DNA of 29,993 bases from Armatimonadota bacterium (GTDB lineage Bacteria > Armatimonadota > Chthonomonadetes > Chthonomonadales > Chthonomonadaceae): positions 1 to 29,993 of the forward strand of contig JAPLCR010000607.1 in assembly GCA_026392135.1 (NCBI GenBank), in the 5' to 3' direction. Within the stretch, counting starts at the first letter, position 1. Each line of letters starts with the position of its first letter. A program made the translations under genes and the position numbers. Below, piece by piece: positions 1 through 7,596 of this stretch. The notes under the pieces were generated by a model. That model had not been told where the DNA came from, did no database searches, and saw only the letters and a program-made list of their open reading frames with translations.

Positions 1-1031
1 TGGTAGAAATCACGGAAGCACATCTTGAACGAATCGGGGTAGCCCTCGTTATGCCCTCCCGGATAGTCGCTTATGGCTTGAGCCGATGGGTGAAGCAGAG
101 AGGGGTCTCGAATAAGCAGTTGATTCGCGGATTCACGCGAGCCTATCCAAAGCTTCTCGCACTCTTCACTATTCCAATAGAGCGTTTTGTTCTGCCCCGC
201 AATCTCAAACCGAATACAGTACTTACGCCCAGCAGATACCTGTGACACCCACATACAGGCGCGTGCGCCCCCCTTCAAACGAAGAAGAACGGAGCCGTAG
301 TCGTCCGTAGAGATGGGCACAGCCTCCGTCTCCTGCTCCTGTTGGAGTTTGTTGGTAAAAGTCTCTACCTCTCCTTTGGGGCGATGGCGGAGGGGATGCA
401 CCGTTGTGAAGTCCGCAAAGAGTGCTTCAGGCTCTAAGCCTGTAATGAAGTGTATCAGGTCGAGCCAGTGAGATCCGATGTCTGAAAGTGCGCGGAGTTC
501 GCCCCCCTCCTCTGCAAGTACGCGCCAGTTGTAGTCTGTAGCGTAGAGGAGCCAGTCTTGCGAAACGCTCCCCGTAATATGAAAGATACGCCCCAACTCT
601 CCCGACTGAACCCGCGCCCGCGCCTCATGGCACAACCCATAGTAGCGAACGTTGTAGTTCACCCCTGTAGCGAGGTGAGGGTGTTGCCGCGCAAGTGCCA
701 CCAACTCCGCCGATTCGTCTGAGCGCATCGTCAGCGGCTTCTCACAAAGAACGTGTTTCCCGGCGAGTATCGCCGCTTTTGCCATAGGGAGGTGCAAGCG
801 GTTGGGAACCCCCAAATGCACGCTATGAACGGCGGAGTCTGCAAGAACAGAATCGAAATCAGCATAAGCAACCGAAAGCCCAAGACGCTCTGCCGAAGTA
901 TGCGACTTCTCTGCTGTAGAGCCTAATATGCCGCGCACCGAGACCCCGATACGCTTCAATGCCTCAATATGAACGACGCTCATAAAGCCCGTTCCTATCA
1001 TCGCCACGCCGATATCGCGTAATCTAGTCAT
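1..1031 (-). CDS. Gfo/Idh/MocA family oxidoreductase, 3' end outside window
   Basis: This is an NAD(P)-dependent sugar-type dehydrogenase that would oxidise or reduce a cyclic sugar or inositol-like substrate in the cytoplasm. The visible 343 residues start at ATG 1031-1029. They show an N-terminal Rossmann motif (IGTGFMS, about residues 12-18), the family CEKPLTM motif near residue 97 carrying the expected catalytic Lys, and a GSHWLDL segment in the C-terminal substrate domain. The frame is open to the window edge. Family members usually reach 350-400 residues, so only a short tail is missing. The start overlaps the stop of the upstream GntR gene as ATGA, and a GGAGG ribosome binding site lies inside the end of that gene, so the two are probably translationally coupled and share regulation. 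The substrate cannot be read from the sequence. Confidence 0.9.
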   Translation of the reverse strand, partial: MTRLRDIGVAMIGTGFMSVVHIEALKRIGVSVRGILGSTAEKSHTSAERLGLSVAYADFDSVLADSAVHSVHLGVPNRLHLPMAKAAILAGKHVLCEKPLTMRSDESAELVALARQHPHLATGVNYNVRYYGLCHEARARVQSGELGRIFHITGSVSQDWLLYATDYNWRVLAEEGGELRALSDIGSHWLDLIHFITGLEPEALFADFTTVHPLRHRPKGEVETFTNKLQQEQETEAVPISTDDYGSVLLRLKGGARACMWVSQVSAGRKYCIRFEIAGQNKTLYWNSEECEKLWIGSRESANQLLIRDPSLLHPSAQAISDYPGGHNEGYPDSFKMCFRDFY

Positions 1032-1789
1032 CTCTTTACCTCCAAACAGAGGGTTCCCATAGCGGGGTGCGCCCCCTTGATGGGACCCAAGTGGTTCCGA
1101 AACTCATACGAATCACCGCGATAGAGGGTGCGCTCTTGCCAAAGTGGAATCCCCCCTTTGAGGTATCCTACCGACTCTACACAGAGTGCTGCGCTCCCGC
1201 TAATAACGGCGAGTTGCTGCGCCTCTTCATCACTGAGGATAACGGCGCGAATAACCTCTTCAGCCCCCATAACCTCTAGGTGATAGTGATGCGTCAAAAG
1301 CTCGTAGAAAGAGCCAGTCAACAGCCCTGCAGTGAGGTTTGGGCAGAAGTGCGGCACAAGGTAACGGGCTTCCAAAATAACTGGTATAGAGTCGGCAAGG
1401 CGAAGTCGCTCCATATAGTAGAGCGGTTTTTCCGGCGTGTGCTGCAGTATATCAGCCCTCTCATTTGCGGGCTGTGTCTCAAATCGGAGGAGTTGGGTAG
1501 AAGGGTGCTTTCCTGCTTGCCGCGCCTTCTCTGTAAAGCTGACCAGAGCGCGTAGATCGTAGTCGAGTAGATCACTGCTCAGAAAAGTGCCTACCCCCTT
1601 ACGAAACTCTAGTACACCTTCCGATACAAGGTTTGAAAGGGCTTTGTTTGCTGTTGCGCGGCTTATATCAAACCGTTCGCAGATCTGACGCTCAGTCAGA
1701 AACTTGTCGCCTTTATGGTACTCACCAGTGCGGATAATTTCCCTGAGCAGGTGGTTTACTTGATAGTAGATTGGGTCTTTAACGAGCAT
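1028..1789 (-). CDS. GntR family transcriptional regulator with UTRA domain
   Basis: This is a 253-residue ligand-responsive DNA-binding protein of the GntR/HutC type. Residues 1-70 form the winged helix-turn-helix (PIYYQVNHLLREII, TERQICERFDISRATANKAL, then the wing GVLEFRKGVGTFL). Residues from about 85 to the C-terminus fit a UTRA effector domain (LYYMERLRLADSIPVILEARYL; LWQERTLYRGDSYEF), which in this family binds small sugars or related metabolites. Its first downstream neighbour is a Gfo/Idh/MocA oxidoreductase with an ATGA overlap, and an RbsB/RbsC-like transporter lies just upstream, so it probably senses a sugar. A palindrome that overlaps its own promoter indicates autoregulation. 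Confidence 0.92.
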   Translation of the reverse strand: MLVKDPIYYQVNHLLREIIRTGEYHKGDKFLTERQICERFDISRATANKALSNLVSEGVLEFRKGVGTFLSSDLLDYDLRALVSFTEKARQAGKHPSTQLLRFETQPANERADILQHTPEKPLYYMERLRLADSIPVILEARYLVPHFCPNLTAGLLTGSFYELLTHHYHLEVMGAEEVIRAVILSDEEAQQLAVISGSAALCVESVGYLKGGIPLWQERTLYRGDSYEFRNHLGPIKGAHPAMGTLCLEVKR

Positions 1790-1801
1790 TACTAAATAGT
1801 C

Positions 1802-1824
1802 CTATCGTGGCTTAGCCACTATAG
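1802..1824. promoter_or_regulatory. Palindromic operator, likely GntR binding site
   Basis: This is a 23-bp palindrome with 11-bp arms around a single central base. The left arm is CTATCGTGGCT and the right arm is AGCCACTATAG, with one mismatched pair; the inner 13 bp (GTGGCTTAGCCAC) are perfect. It lies 13 bp upstream of the GntR start codon and overlaps the predicted -10 box, the usual geometry for an autorepressor. No second copy was seen upstream of the neighbouring transporter genes. Confidence 0.72.
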
Positions 1825-1849
1825 TAGCAGAAGTTTCACTTGTAGTCAA
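1821..1849 (-). promoter_or_regulatory. Promoter of the gntR-oxidoreductase unit
   Basis: On the minus strand a -35 box TTGACT (1849-1844) and a -10 box TACTAT (1826-1821) are separated by exactly 17 bp. The start codon of the GntR gene is at 1789. The -10 box lies inside the 23-bp palindrome, so bound repressor would block RNA polymerase. Confidence 0.6.
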
Positions 1850-1869
1850 GGGGTGGATACTCTTTCAGA

Positions 1870-1998
1870 AAGGAATCGTAACTACTCAGCCCTCACCCTG
1901 CCCTGCGGGCATCCCTCTCCCGATTCGGGAGAAGGACTTGTACAGGGAGGTGATCCTGCTGTTCTCCATGAGATAAGCCTGAGTAGTTACAAGGAATC
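1870..1998. mobile_element. MITE-like element, copy 1, with target duplication
   Basis: The element body is 1878-1990 (113 bp). Its ends are a perfect 12-bp inverted repeat, GTAACTACTCAG and CTGAGTAGTTAC. An 8-bp direct repeat AAGGAATC flanks it at 1870-1877 and 1991-1998, as a target-site duplication would. The interior contains a hairpin TCTCCCG-ATT-CGGGAGA and no coding capacity. Related copies lie at 5365-5473 and 15617-15920. It sits between the transporter terminator and the gntR promoter. Confidence 0.72.
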
Positions 1999-2002
1999 TG
2001 CT

Positions 2003-2057
2003 ATTAAAATAGAGCAGCCCCCCTCTTACCCATACTTCAGGGGCAAAAGGGGGGCTG
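2003..2057 (-). terminator. Rho-independent terminator of the transporter operon
   Basis: On the minus strand the 10-bp stem CAGCCCCCCT/AGGGGGGCTG (2057-2048 with 2024-2015) is followed by a T-rich run (CTCTATTTTAAT). It begins 16 bp after the stop codon of the substrate-binding protein gene, so it ends that operon and separates it from gntR. Confidence 0.8.
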
Positions 2058-2072
2058 GAGGGTGGTTTGTGC

Positions 2073-3149
2073 CTACGGGTGCATCTTAGGCAGAGGCTTT
2101 GCCAACGTCCCAAGGTCGGTGAAGCTCCTCTTCACGTGGTCGGCGTACCACTTCGTCTCCTCATCACGCTTCGTTTCGCGGGGGTAGACTTTGTCTACAT
2201 TCCCCTTATTCACAATCTCTGTACCCACATTCACCCAGCCTTTGGGTAAGGGCAACTTATCACGAAGATGGCGCACCAGAGCAAGAACAGGCAAATAGCC
2301 CTGTAGGTATGGGTGTTGCCCAAGGCTAACCTGCGTGTTACCAGATTTAATCGCCTCTAGCGTCTCCGCGTTTAGGTCGTAGCCGCCCACCAGCCATTTA
2401 CCATTCGAGCGCGTTTTGAGTTTTGCAAGGTTAGGAATATCCATCGAACAGAATCCCACCGCCGCAACCATGTCAGGGTTCGCTGTCGCCTGATTCTCCC
2501 ATGCAGAGTAGTTCGCGGTGTTCTCCGTTCCCACATCTTTGGGGTCTGTCACCGAATAAGACGCACCCTCCATCCCCTTTTTGAAGCCCTTATAACGCTC
2601 GTCTAGCACTGCGACCCCCGGTTTGCAGACCCCTGCGAGGATTTTACCGCTCTTCTTGCCGTCCGCTTCAAGCAGTTTGCGAATCTCCTGAGCCAGGATC
2701 ACACCGCTCTGGTATTCGTCCTGCCCAAACCATGCCTCTGAAGCAGAGCCATCACTGGTGATGTTCGCCGTAACGACGGGGATTTTTGCGTCCACCGCCT
2801 CCTTAATCGGCTTTACCCATACCTCACCCGGCATCGGAATTACCGCAAGCCCATCCACCTTTTTCTGTATCATCCCCTCAAACATTCCGATAGCCTCCGT
2901 AGCCTCGAAACTAGCGGGACCCACCACCTCAACATCAACTCCTAACTCCTTAGCCGCATCCTCCGCCCCACGCTTGATAACCTGCGTGAAGTCGTTGAGA
3001 CCATGCAGAACATAGCCGATCTTCAGTTTGGGTGCAGAAGAAGAGGAAGTCCCTGCCGGAGTTGGCGATGGGGCGGCACTGTCCTTCTGCTGGCAAGAGA
3101 CCACCAGCAACAAGGGTAAGCAAACAAGGGCTTTAGCGAGACGTTTCAT
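2073..3149 (-). CDS. Sugar ABC transporter substrate-binding lipoprotein (RbsB-like)
   Basis: This is an exported sugar-binding protein of the periplasmic-binding-protein type I class (ribose/AI-2/inositol-like), 358 residues. A lipoprotein signal peptide is clear: MKR, a hydrophobic stretch, and lipobox LVVSC with Cys19 as the lipidated residue. A Ser/Pro/Thr linker follows. The mature fold starts at LKIGYVLHGLNDFTQVIKRG and includes the typical segment KKVDGLAVIPMPGEVWVKPI and a hinge-like NITSDGS. The gene is preceded by an RbsC-type permease 165 bp upstream and followed by a strong terminator. No ATP-binding subunit is encoded nearby. The ligand is unknown. Confidence 0.9.
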   Translation of the reverse strand: MKRLAKALVCLPLLLVVSCQQKDSAAPSPTPAGTSSSSAPKLKIGYVLHGLNDFTQVIKRGAEDAAKELGVDVEVVGPASFEATEAIGMFEGMIQKKVDGLAVIPMPGEVWVKPIKEAVDAKIPVVTANITSDGSASEAWFGQDEYQSGVILAQEIRKLLEADGKKSGKILAGVCKPGVAVLDERYKGFKKGMEGASYSVTDPKDVGTENTANYSAWENQATANPDMVAAVGFCSMDIPNLAKLKTRSNGKWLVGGYDLNAETLEAIKSGNTQVSLGQHPYLQGYLPVLALVRHLRDKLPLPKGWVNVGTEIVNKGNVDKVYPRETKRDEETKWYADHVKRSFTDLGTLAKPLPKMHP

Positions 3150-3227
3150 GATGAATTTGCCTTCCTCAACGAAGAGTTTTTTGGATAGTGACTCCGTGCT
3201 TTTCTCCCTATCATAAAAGGAAAAAGC

Positions 3228-3239
3228 ATCGGAACCGAT
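3228..3239. promoter_or_regulatory. Short palindrome between permease and binding-protein genes
   Basis: ATCGGAACCGAT is a perfect 12-bp inverted repeat, 79 bp upstream of the binding-protein start in an otherwise featureless 165-bp gap (3150-3314). On the minus strand a TATGAT-like -10 candidate lies just downstream. It could be an operator for an internal promoter; the -35 match is poor, so this is tentative. Confidence 0.3.
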
Positions 3240-3314
3240 AGGTTGACCTTGCAGACAAACCCCTCTACTAAAACGGAGAGAGGTATAACCCGCTGAGGGC
3301 AGTTACCTTAAAGC

Positions 3315-4277
3315 CTATTTGCGCCGCACTGCGCGGCGCTTCACGAGAGAATCTATCGCAACAGCGAGAATAATGACCGCCCCCGTAACGGCAGTGCCTG
3401 CGTAGGTAGACGCACCGAGCAGAACCAGCCCGTTCCGTATTACTGCGATAATCAGCGCACCCAAAATCGCACCCGGAACTGAACCTTGTCCTCCGCTCAA
3501 CGCTGTGCCACCGATAATTACGGAGGCAATCACCCAGAGTTCATACCCAACCCCATTACTAGGGTCTGCCGACTGTAGAAAGGCGAGTGCGATAATTCCC
3601 GCGAGCGCGGCAATCGTACCATTCAGAGTCATAACGCCAACACGGTAACGGTTTAAGGGAATACCCGCGAGATACGAAGCGACAGGGTTGCCGCCAATCG
3701 CCTCCGTATGACGACCCGCTACCGAGCGCGTAAGCACCCACCAACCTACAATGCCAGCAATGAGCATGACCAGCACACTGGTGGGAACGCCAAAAATGTT
3801 TCCACCTCCCACCGTGAAAAAGAGATTGTCCTTCGAGAACTGGCTAATGGCTGCCGCACTACACAAAACAAGTGCAATGCCCCGATAGATGCTCAATGTA
3901 CCCAATGTGACGATAATCATGGGGATACGAAGCCACACGGCAAGAACCCCATTCAAAAACCCGCACACCGCGCCCGTCACTAATCCGATAAGCAGTGCAA
4001 TCGGTACGGGAACACCCCCTCGCAATGCCATCGCCGTAACCACATTGGTTAGTGTAAGGATAGAGCCTACCGAAAGGTCAATATCGCCCATCGAGATAAC
4101 CCACACCATCCCTACCGCCATAATCCCATAGTACGACGCTTGCCGCGCTACCTGTAGCAGGTTTTGAGCCGTAAGAAAAGAGGTCGTTGTGAGCCAAAGC
4201 GCAATCATCAGCACAATCAGGGCTACCAGCACCCCAATCTCTTGCAAACCCCGTATTCTCTGGAATACCTTACTCAT
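3315..4277 (-). CDS. ABC transporter permease, RbsC/BPD_transp_2 family
   Basis: This is a 320-residue inner-membrane permease of the ribose/xylose/galactose type. It has many hydrophobic segments (for example IGVLVALIVLMIALWLTT near residue 15). It carries family signatures: GMVWVISMGDIDLSVGSIL near residue 60, GFLNGVLAVWLRIPMIIVTLGT near residue 110, and GGTALSGGQGSVPGAILGALII near residue 260. The length is normal. Its ATG lies 8 nt inside the end of the upstream propeller gene (ATGAGTAA), so translation is probably coupled. The cognate binding protein follows 165 bp downstream. The expected RbsA-like ATPase is absent from the window, so the transporter must recruit one encoded elsewhere or be incomplete. 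Confidence 0.9.
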   Translation of the reverse strand: MSKVFQRIRGLQEIGVLVALIVLMIALWLTTTSFLTAQNLLQVARQASYYGIMAVGMVWVISMGDIDLSVGSILTLTNVVTAMALRGGVPVPIALLIGLVTGAVCGFLNGVLAVWLRIPMIIVTLGTLSIYRGIALVLCSAAAISQFSKDNLFFTVGGGNIFGVPTSVLVMLIAGIVGWWVLTRSVAGRHTEAIGGNPVASYLAGIPLNRYRVGVMTLNGTIAALAGIIALAFLQSADPSNGVGYELWVIASVIIGGTALSGGQGSVPGAILGALIIAVIRNGLVLLGASTYAGTAVTGAVIILAVAIDSLVKRRAVRRK

Positions 4278-5166
4278 CTAGGATGTGCGCCATCGTTACA
4301 AGAGTCGAGAGTTTGTGGTCGGTGAACGTCCATAAAACACGCTTGTCGCGGGTCACCTCAAAAGCGTGGGCACCGTGTCCCTCGTTACCTCGTAGGAAGT
4401 TCGCTACTATCAGATTCCCGTTTTTCAATATCTGAATGCCCGTTATCCAGGTCAGCCCTAGCTCTGGTGCGTCCTTCGCGCCAAACTCCCACACTATCTT
4501 ACCCTTCCGTGTAACCTCGATAATTCGTGCCGAAGTCCCACAGCCGATGAGCGTGTTCCCGTTTTTGAGGCGTATTGCCTCGAAAACGTTCGGCACTCCC
4601 GGATACTCCCACACGACTTTGCCTTCGGGGGTGACTTCGCGAACTGTCGCATCGGCTTCGTGGCAGGCAAGCAAGTTGCCGTTCTTCAGTTTGTGGATAC
4701 TGCGGAGTTGGCGGTGTGCGGGCTTCTCACTCGTAGTCAAGGGCGTGATACGCACCTCTTTACCGGCGCGGTTTACCTCAACTGCTTGGCAAGGACCCTG
4801 CTCGCCAACAAGGATATTCCCATTGGGAAGTCGACTAAAGCCCAGCACCTGCTCGCACTTCGCCGTGTAGTTCCACACGACTTTATGCTCTTTGTCTACC
4901 TCCTGTACACCCGTGGGGTTCCCTCCGTAAGCATACATAATATGCCCGTTTTTCAACCTCTCAAACATAACGGCAAGGCTAGGTACGGGGTGTTCCCACA
5001 CAACTTTACCCTCCTCCGACAACTCAACAATGCGGTTGCTGGGAGAGTACTGCATAAACAGAAAAGAGTGACGCTTAGGGGTGTTGTCGTCGTCTTGTGC
5101 GAACGCACTAACGGCAGAGCAGAGCGTAACAAGCAAGGTGAGTAGTGAAAAAAGGTTTCGGCGCAT
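4270..5166 (-). CDS. Exported PQQ-like beta-propeller repeat protein
   Basis: This is a 298-residue secreted or periplasmic protein with a Sec signal peptide (MRRNLFSLLTLLVTLCSAVSAFA, cleavage before QDDD). The mature part is built from about six repeats in which LKNGN-like turns alternate with GKVVWE(Y/F/H)P strands (VVWEHP, VVWNYT, VVWEYP, IVWEFG, VLWTFT). This matches PQQ-like or arylsulfotransferase-type propellers. No enzymatic residues can be assigned. Its 3' end overlaps the start of the sugar permease gene by 8 nt, so it heads the transporter operon and may bind or sense the same ligand at the cell surface, which is inference. Confidence 0.8.
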   Translation of the reverse strand: MRRNLFSLLTLLVTLCSAVSAFAQDDDNTPKRHSFLFMQYSPSNRIVELSEEGKVVWEHPVPSLAVMFERLKNGHIMYAYGGNPTGVQEVDKEHKVVWNYTAKCEQVLGFSRLPNGNILVGEQGPCQAVEVNRAGKEVRITPLTTSEKPAHRQLRSIHKLKNGNLLACHEADATVREVTPEGKVVWEYPGVPNVFEAIRLKNGNTLIGCGTSARIIEVTRKGKIVWEFGAKDAPELGLTWITGIQILKNGNLIVANFLRGNEGHGAHAFEVTRDKRVLWTFTDHKLSTLVTMAHILDE

Positions 5167-5273
5167 AGAGGTTCTCTCTCAAAAGTGGATTGTCGCTATA
5201 TTCGATATGTTTTTTAGAAACTCCTCCTAACGCTTCCAAACCTAATCCCCGTCCCTGACTTAACCTCACCTAG

Positions 5274-5295
5274 CCTCTCCTTCGCAAAGGGGAGG
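5274..5295. repeat. Small intergenic inverted repeat
   Basis: CCTCTCCTT and AAGGGGAGG form a short hairpin with a loop of about four bases and one non-pairing position. It lies in the 360-bp gap 5167-5526, which also holds the second MITE-like copy. The rest of that gap shows no gene. Confidence 0.35.
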
Positions 5296-5364
5296 AATCT
5301 TACTGCCGCTAGTGCGCTAAAGGGGCGGTTGAATGGCAGGCTTGGTAAACCTTAGAGGCAGTGT

Positions 5365-5473
5365 AACTACTCAGCCCTCACCCTGCCCTACGGGCATCCC
5401 TCTCCCGATTCGGGAGAAGGACTTGTAACGAAAGGTAAATCTGACATTCTCCACGAGAGAGGGCTGAGTAGTT
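5365..5473. mobile_element. MITE-like element, copy 2
   Basis: This is a 109-bp element with perfect 14-bp terminal inverted repeats, AACTACTCAGCCCT and AGGGCTGAGTAGTT. The interior shares with copy 1 the CCCTGCCCTACGGGCATCCC segment and the TCTCCCG-ATT-CGGGAGA hairpin. No target duplication is visible, which suggests an older insertion. It lies downstream of the GNAT gene. Confidence 0.65.
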
Positions 5474-5526
5474 CCGTCGGAGCTAACCTTTTCTGAAGCG
5501 GGAAAGGGGGTAGGGCTTAGGTTTAG

Positions 5527-6033
5527 CTACGGCTCAAGCACAAAAAATGCCAACTCCTTCTCGTAAGCGGTTACGGTTCCTTCCGGACGCATACCAAGCC
5601 TCTGCGTAACCGCGATAGAGCGTGTGTTCAACGGATTAACAACCGCAACGATGCGTGTCAAGCCCAGTTGGTTAAAGCCGTACTGAATGCAGGCGCGTCC
5701 TGCCTCTGTTGCGTAGCCCTTGCCCCATGCCGAACGCCCCAGATGCCAGCCCACCTCTATCTCATCGTGACCAGGCAGAGGTTTCAACATGACCGCGCCC
5801 ACCAGCTCACCCGTCGTCTTGTCCACAATCGCCCATGAGCCGAAGCGGTCACCCCCCTCACGGTACCGCGCCTTGATAGCGCGTAATCGCTCTATCTGCT
5901 CCTCCACACTCTGAGCCAGATTTCCCAGATAGAGACGTACCTCCGGGTCTTGATATATCTCCAGAAGGGCAGGTGCGTCCTCCTCCTCCCAGTGGCGAAT
6001 TGTAAGATGCTCTGTCTCCAGAACGATAGTCAT
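5527..6033 (-). CDS. GNAT family N-acetyltransferase (RimJ/RimL type)
   Basis: This is a 168-residue acetyl-CoA-dependent acetyltransferase. It starts with the typical LETEHLTIRHWEEEDAPALLEIYQDPEV segment. It contains the acetyl-CoA pyrophosphate loop in GRSAWGKGYATEAGRA near residue 108, followed by YGFNQLGLTRIVAVVNPLNTRSIAVTQRLGMRPEG, the hallmark of the RimJ-like subgroup. The full length is present. An RBS (TGGAG) lies 7 nt before the ATG. The substrate (a protein N-terminus, antibiotic or small amine) cannot be told from the sequence. It stands alone, with gaps on both sides. Confidence 0.9.
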   Translation of the reverse strand: MTIVLETEHLTIRHWEEEDAPALLEIYQDPEVRLYLGNLAQSVEEQIERLRAIKARYREGGDRFGSWAIVDKTTGELVGAVMLKPLPGHDEIEVGWHLGRSAWGKGYATEAGRACIQYGFNQLGLTRIVAVVNPLNTRSIAVTQRLGMRPEGTVTAYEKELAFFVLEP

Positions 6034-6204
6034 CGTTGTACTCCAGTATCCTCTTTTATTTGTAGTTCAGGGGCGGACAGACAGGGGTTTGGGGGAAGTT
6101 GGGAGCAATTTACCGATCTCTACATCTACCCCGACCCTACCTATCTGCCCCGGAACCACAAAGCAAGAAGGGGACAGCGGTTAGGCTAGAAAGTCCCTCA
6201 CCTA

Positions 6205-7461
6205 CTACCAATCGGCTTTGCGATACTCCTCCCAAACACGCTGATAGACTGCGTCTGTCTGTGTCGCAATGAGATCCCAGTTGAAAACAGTCTGCACCTT
6301 CTCAAAAGCACGCGCCGCCATCTCCAGTGCAAGAGCATCGTCTCTCAAAACGTTCACGATACCCCTTGCAAGGCTATCTACATTACCAGCATAAGTCACC
6401 GTACCCGTCACACCTGACTCAACTACCTCCGGCAACCCTCCCGCATCCGAAACCACCACAGGAGTATGTGCCGCCATAGCCTCCAGTGCCACAATGCCAA
6501 AAGGCTCATAGAGGCTTGGGAAGCAGGCAACATCAGCCACCTTATAGAGGCGCAGAAGGTCGTCATCTGGAATAAAGCCTGTGAAGAAAGTCTGGTCTCC
6601 CACGCCCAAAGATCGAGCCTGCTCCATCAAGTGCTGCTTGGAGCCGCCCCCCGCAATCACTAGCTTCGTAAACTTATACTGCGAGCGGATTTTCGGCAGA
6701 GCCTCAATCAGTACCTGCGCCCCCTTCTCGCGCACGCCACGCCCCACAAACATCACAATTTTCTCATAAGGAAGGGCAAAGCGGCTCCGAAACTCTATGC
6801 GCTCCTCCTCTGGAAAATCGAACTGAAACTTGTCTGCCGCAACCCCATTATAGATAATGTCTAGCTTATCACTTGGGGTGTTGAGGGCGGTCGTCAGCTC
6901 ATTGTGCATAAAGTTCGTACAGACCACTACACGCCACGCCTCTGTAATCAGCTCCTGCTCAATGTTATGAATATAGCGCGACAGGTCGTTATGAATACCC
7001 GAATTGCGCCCGTACTCTGTGGCGTGTATGGTAGCGACAAGCGGAAGGCGATAGGTGTGCTTGAGGCGAACACCCGCAAAAAAAGCCAGCCAGTCGTGCG
7101 CGTGTAGAATAATCCCCTCTTGCGCGGTCAGCTTCTTGGGGTCTTTTCGGGCACTCCCTTTGCGCTTAGGCGCAAGCCATTCCTCAATAAGAGCCTCTGC
7201 CCTGTCGTGCATCGCCGCATTCAGCTGATGTACCCAGTGAACGAAATCAGAGTAACCGCCCGGCGACTCGTGGGGCGCAACACGGTGAACATGAACCCCC
7301 CGCGTTACCTCATTATCGGGAGCATTAGGGAAGTCGCAGGTCACAACGTGAACCTCTAGCCCCGGAATCGCCGCCAGCGACCACGCAATCTCTTCAACGT
7401 GCCGTGCAATCCCACCCACTATCTTCGGAGGATACTCCCAAGAAAGCATAATAATCTTCAT
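6205..7461 (-). CDS. GT4 family glycosyltransferase (glycogen-synthase-like)
   Basis: This is a 418-residue cytoplasmic GT-B glycosyltransferase with a starch-synthase-type N-terminal domain and a Glycos_transf_1 C-terminal domain. The N-terminal glycine loop is in EYPPKIVGGIARHVEEIAWSLA (about residues 9-30). HAHDW lies near residue 120, and the donor-domain entry is VMFVGRGVREKGAQVLIEALP. The catalytic E-x7-E motif is in LYEPFGIVALEAMA. It would transfer a sugar from a nucleotide donor such as ADP- or UDP-glucose. The acceptor is unknown, but the N-terminal domain suggests an alpha-glucan or similar polymer. It is divergent from the next oxidoreductase gene. Confidence 0.88.
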   Translation of the reverse strand: MKIIMLSWEYPPKIVGGIARHVEEIAWSLAAIPGLEVHVVTCDFPNAPDNEVTRGVHVHRVAPHESPGGYSDFVHWVHQLNAAMHDRAEALIEEWLAPKRKGSARKDPKKLTAQEGIILHAHDWLAFFAGVRLKHTYRLPLVATIHATEYGRNSGIHNDLSRYIHNIEQELITEAWRVVVCTNFMHNELTTALNTPSDKLDIIYNGVAADKFQFDFPEEERIEFRSRFALPYEKIVMFVGRGVREKGAQVLIEALPKIRSQYKFTKLVIAGGGSKQHLMEQARSLGVGDQTFFTGFIPDDDLLRLYKVADVACFPSLYEPFGIVALEAMAAHTPVVVSDAGGLPEVVESGVTGTVTYAGNVDSLARGIVNVLRDDALALEMAARAFEKVQTVFNWDLIATQTDAVYQRVWEEYRKADW

Positions 7462-7517
7462 CGCGTATGCCTATCTCCTGTCAGATCTTCCCGCACCTGC
7501 GAGAGGGCTTCTGCTTC

Positions 7518-7526
7518 TGGTATAAT
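7518..7526 (+). promoter_or_regulatory. Extended -10 promoter of the divergent oxidoreductase gene
   Basis: TGGTATAAT is a perfect extended -10 element (TG-N-TATAAT). No good -35 box lies 16-18 bp upstream, as is usual for extended -10 promoters. Transcription would begin near 7533, one base before an in-frame ATG at 7534, so a leaderless transcript is possible. Confidence 0.55.
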
Positions 7527-7596
7527 GTAGGTAATGTACACGTTAAGGCACGTGCATCCTTCCTATAGAAGAATACCCCAAATTCCGAGAGTATTA

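Noticed and set aside
4436..5145. Two plus-strand open frames opposite the PQQ-like propeller gene
   Set aside because: They are antisense shadows of a repetitive gene, with no RBS or domain.
1878..5473. Recurring palindromic segments as a possible CRISPR array
   Set aside because: Copies are kilobases apart, have terminal inverted repeats and no regular spacers, and no cas genes are present.
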